From Pachypanchax playfairii (taxonomy: Eukaryota > Chordata > Actinopteri > Cyprinodontiformes > Aplocheilidae), in assembly GCA_006937955.1 (NCBI GenBank), contig SSNP01000083.1, positions 705,502 to 769,501 of the forward strand: a DNA stretch of 64,000 nt, written 5' to 3'. Shown piece after piece: positions 61,289 through 64,000 of the stretch (its first letter is position 1; every line of letters starts with the position of its first letter). The notes beneath the pieces are model-generated. The model did no database searches, was not told where the DNA came from, and was given only the letters and a program-made list of their open reading frames with translations. Position numbers and translations under genes: made by a program.

Positions 61289-61630
61289 CTGCCAGTGATG
61301 AATGGTTAAAAACAGAGAAGGGGGGAGGATTACCTCAAGGCAAAAGGATACGGTGCATGCACATCCCCAAACCCTATTACTGTGAGGACGAGGATGTTGT
61401 CTGGTTGTTAACACTGTATTAGTACTTACTGTTCCATGCAAATAAAATATGCAGCACTTAGAGTTATTTACGGTATTTATTTTTTAAACGCTCACAAAAC
61501 TTGATGTTTTTGAAATATGAGCAAAATGTCTCAACACAAAAGCAACAAGACAAGAATCCAAGCTTTGCTGGTTAGATCCATAAATTCAGAATAAATTAAC
61601 ACAAAAGAAAGAGGCTTCACAACAACTCAC

Positions 61631-61841
61631 CTCTGGCACCTTGGGTGCTGGTCTTCGTGTCACTTTCTCCTCTGTGACTTTCTCCTTGATGAGTATTCTG
61701 GCCACACTGAGGGAGCCAAGCAGCGCGTTAGGCTTGAACCCCAGCGAGTGTCCTTCGGGTGACAGAAGCTCCAGAGTGTGCAGAGCTGGATTCAGCTGGT
61801 GGCGACCACACAGCTCCACCAGCAAGTCCATCAGAGCTTTA
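61631..61841 (-). CDS. cobl: cobl exon, first part of Cobl domain
   Basis: 211 bp, one base of a split codon then 70 codons ending in phase 0. Encodes KALMDLLVELCGRHQLNPAL, HTLELLSPEGHSLGFKPNAL, LGSLSVARILIKEKVTEEKV and TRRPAPKVPE. The LNPALHTLELLS and LGSL segments match the N-terminal Cobl homology region. Acceptor CCATATCTTAG at 61842-61852, donor CCAGAG|GTGAGT. The exon with the start codon is not in the window. Confidence 0.94.
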
Positions 61842-62166
61842 CTAAGATATGGGAAAAGATAGGGAAGGGAAAGTGTGTGTAGAAGAAAGTACAAAAGGGG
61901 AGGAGAGAAGAGGGAGGAGTGAAGTAGATAAAGTTACAGTTGCTTGCCAAGCTTCAACTTCACATAAAAAAACTAAAAAAAAAAAGAAGATTCCCTTTCA
62001 TCATAGAAACCTACAGGATATCCAGGTAATTATTTTCTTTAGGCCAGATAGCAGGTGTTAATCTTGGACATTTTGGCAAAACCCACAGATATCAACAAAA
62101 TAATTGTTCACTTTTGACATAGTGTTGCACCACCAATGGTTGCTTCTATTAAATGATACTTGGCAA
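61842..62166 (-). other. cobl intron, nothing seen
   Basis: Intron upstream of the first visible exon. A-rich run near 61965-61990. The open frames here are chance. Confidence 0.4.
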
Positions 62167-62705
62167 TAGGGATGGGCGATATCTTATTGTTTGCAATATA
62201 CCGTTGAAAATTCTCCTCACAATAAAATTTTTACCTCTCGCGATAATAACAATTGGTCCCGTTCATGACATAATTTTGCACGTGCCTGACTCACGAGCAG
62301 AGTGAATACAAGCATGGCGAAAGGCAGAGGTGACGCTGAGGAGGAACTTGTTAAAAAGCGAGGAGCTACCTCAGCAATTTGGAACTTTTTCGGTTACCGA
62401 AAAGTAGATGAGGAGCAGACTACAGTGTTATGCAAGGTTTGCAGAAAAACGGTGGCTACAAAGGATGGAAACACATCCAACTTGTTCCACCATCTCAAAC
62501 ACAAACCGGAGTATGACGAAGGTCTCAAAATATGCGAGGCAAAGGAGGCATCAACTACAAGTGGACCGAGGCGGAGTAAGACAACCCCCACGCAGATAAA
62601 AATTACCAGCACATTTGCTAATTCCATCCCTTACGATAAGAAAAGTAAACCATGAAATGAACTGACGGACGCAGTGGCGTTTTGTTTGACAAAAGATATG
62701 TTATA
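62167..62705 (+). mobile_element. hAT element 5' end, truncated
   Basis: It begins TAGGGATGGGCGATATC, then an A/T-rich terminal block, then the start of a BED-finger transposase. No right terminus is found before the next element. The same terminus occurs reversed at 28817. Confidence 0.75.
62314..62655 (+). pseudogene. BED zinc finger start of hAT transposase
   Basis: The ATG at 62314 begins MAKGRGDAEEELVKKRGATS. The BED finger follows: AIWNFFGY, then CKVC, TSNLFHHLKHK, giving the C-x2-C and H-x-H ligands (about residues 30-60). The frame stops at TGA 62653-62655. After it, in the same frame, NELTDAVAFCLTKDML still reads like the family, so the TGA is probably a nonsense change of a Trp codon. 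The rest of the transposase is absent. The finger would bind transposon ends. Confidence 0.8.
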
Positions 62706-62865
62706 CTTTATCAGGTTTCACTTACAGTGGTACTCTGTTGTAATCAGAATCAGAAATTTTTCCCCGAGGGGCAATTAATTGGAGACATGTTTTCACTCTC
62801 ACTCCCCGAGGCAGCCACCTGTGCAGCGCCAATGAGAGTATAAGATACACATACATTAACATACA
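62706..62865. other. Short repeat-like spacer
   Basis: Contains AATCAGAATCAGAAATTTTT and GAGGGGCAATTAATTGG, words that recall a LINE or SINE tail common in fish. Too short to classify. Confidence 0.35.
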
Positions 62866-64000
62866 TACACTATATTACCAAAAGTATTCACTCACCTGCC
62901 TTTACTCATACTATGAACTGAAGTGCCATCCCATTCCTAACCGATAGAGTTCAATATGATGTCGGTCCACCTTTTGCAGCTATTACAGCTTCAACTCTTC
63001 TGGGAAGGCTGTCCACAAGGTTGAGGAGCGTGTTTAAAGGAATTTTGACCATTCTTCCAAAAGTGCATTGGTGAGGTCACACACTGATGTTGGTCGAGAA
63101 GGCCTGGCTCTCAGTCTCCGCTCCAATTCATCCCAAATTCAGGTCAGGACTCTGTGCAGGCCAGTCAAGTTCATCCACACCAGACTCTGTCATCCATGTC
63201 TTTATGGACCTTGCTTTGTGCACTGGTGCACAGTCATGTTGGAAGAGGAAAGGGCCCGCTCCAAACTGTTCCCACAAGGTTGGGAGCATAGAATTGTCCA
63301 AAATGCTTTGGTATCCTGAAGCATTCAAAGTTCCTTCCACTGGAACTAAGGGGCCAAGCCCAGCTCCTGAAAAACAACCCCACACCATAATTCCTCCTCC
63401 ACCAAATTTCACAGTCGGCACAATGCAGACTGAAATGTACCGTTCTCCTGGCAACCTCCAAACCCAGACTCGTCCATCAGATTGCCAAATGGAAAAGTGT
63501 GATTCATCACTCCAGAGAACGCGTCTCCACTGCTCTAGAGGCCAGTGGCGGCGTGCTTTACACCATTGTATCTGACGTTTTGAAATTGCACTTGGTGATG
63601 TGTGGCTTGGCTGCAGCTGCTTGGCAATGGAAACCCATTCCATGAAGCTCTCTGCGTACTGTACTTGGGCTAATCTGAAGGTCACATGAAGTTTGTAGCT
63701 CTGTAGCAATTGACTGTGCAGAAAGTCGGCGACCTCTTTGCACTATGCGCTTCAGCATCCACTGACCCCTCTCCGTCACTTTACGTGGCCTACCACTTCG
63801 TGGCTGAGTTGCTGTTGTTCCCAAACGCTTCCATTTTGTTATAATAGAGCTGACAGTTGACTGTGGAATATTTAGGAGCGAGGAAATTTCATGACTGGAT
63901 TTGTTGCACAGGTGGCATCCTATGACAGTTCCACGCTGGAATTCACTGAGCTCCTGAGAGCGGCCCATTCTTTCACAAATGTCTTGCTTCACAGTCTGCA
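62866..64000 (-). mobile_element. Second Tc1-like transposon, right end cut
   Basis: It begins at a TA with TACACTATATTACCAAAAGT, the terminal inverted repeat of another Tc1 subfamily than that at 1-1281. The transposase reads on the minus strand and runs off the window, so the far inverted repeat is missing. It lies in the cobl first visible intron, in the same orientation as the gene. Confidence 0.88.
63128..63992 (-). pseudogene. Broken Tc1-like transposase
   Basis: The N-terminal half begins at 63992 or upstream (MGRSQELSEFQRGTVIGCHL; the HTH part IPQSTVSSIITKWK; GRPRK hook) and runs off frame at about 63560-63590 by a one-base gain. The second half continues in another frame with WCKARRHWPLEQWRRVLWSD, the first catalytic D in WSDE, and the second D in FQHDCAPVHKA. 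After AQSPDLN the DNA jumps to what encodes the LWDELE part, in another frame: about 14 bp including the third catalytic Glu (NPIE in the other Tc1 copy) are gone. Dead copy. Confidence 0.86.

Larger units (their letters stand above)
7838..61841 (-). other. cobl: cobl gene (cordon-bleu), 5' end beyond window
   Basis: Actin nucleator gene spanning about 54 kb here. Fourteen exons chain in consistent phase: 61841-61631, 57374-57146, 54220-54135, 53570-53496, 45583-45401, 31032-30468, 22633-22315, 20710-20601, 20397-20248, 20148-18569, 18488-18282, 18179-18066, 8565-8275, 7918-7838. The sum is 4,201 nt, one leading base plus exactly 1,400 codons including TAA. Cobl rather than cobll1 is supported by three WH2 motifs; cobll1 proteins carry one. 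Family knowledge: Cobl binds actin monomers through its WH2 repeats, nucleates filaments, is recruited by syndapin through N-terminal KRAP motifs, and shapes neurites, microvilli and ciliated cells. The first coding exon(s) are not in the window. Confidence 0.92.

Noticed and set aside
7838..61841. Identification as cobll1
   Set aside because: Three WH2 motifs near the C-terminus are seen; cobll1 proteins have a single one.

Overview
The window is vertebrate, almost certainly teleost fish, nuclear DNA. It is AT-rich and intron-rich, and it carries typical fish repeats: two Tc1-like transposons, a BED-finger hAT fragment, L2-like LINEs, tRNA-headed SINEs and many short inverted-repeat elements. 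No prokaryotic gene, RNA gene or CRISPR array was seen.

One host gene fills most of it. Reading right to left on the minus strand, from about 61.8 kb to 7.8 kb, I can chain 14 exons whose splice sites and phases all agree, giving 4,201 coding bases, 1,399 residues and a stop. The product is cordon-bleu (cobl), the WH2-domain actin nucleator. The 5' exons hold the ubiquitin-like Cobl homology region, the middle holds two KRAP-type basic/proline motifs and a long disordered part, and the 3' exons hold three WH2 actin-binding motifs, each at the end of its own phase 0/0 exon. The start codon lies beyond the right edge. Two extra in-frame microexon candidates and one possible alternative terminal exon are reported separately.

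Layout from the left: Tc1 element with an almost complete transposase (1-1281); CpG-rich island with a probable first exon of the next minus-strand gene (about 1.9-2.76 kb; synteny makes grb10 a guess only); intergenic AT-rich DNA with a GGAT microsatellite; cobl 3' UTR and last two exons (7.8-8.6 kb); an 8.3-kb minisatellite of about 270 units of 27/30/32 bp that fills the intron between WH2-2 and WH2-3; the WH2-1, WH2-2 and large disordered-region exons (18.0-20.7 kb); then long introns full of transposons (22-62 kb) separating the remaining exons. The right end holds a broken hAT transposase start and a decayed second Tc1 element.

The least expected items are the minisatellite with its higher-order structure, the candidate cobl microexons, a pair of about 625-bp TTAA-flanked elements in the same gene, and a nested TTAA element with 18-bp perfect inverted ends. 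I found no convincing new protein system. The many open frames inside the minisatellite come from a 30-bp repeat length divisible by three.
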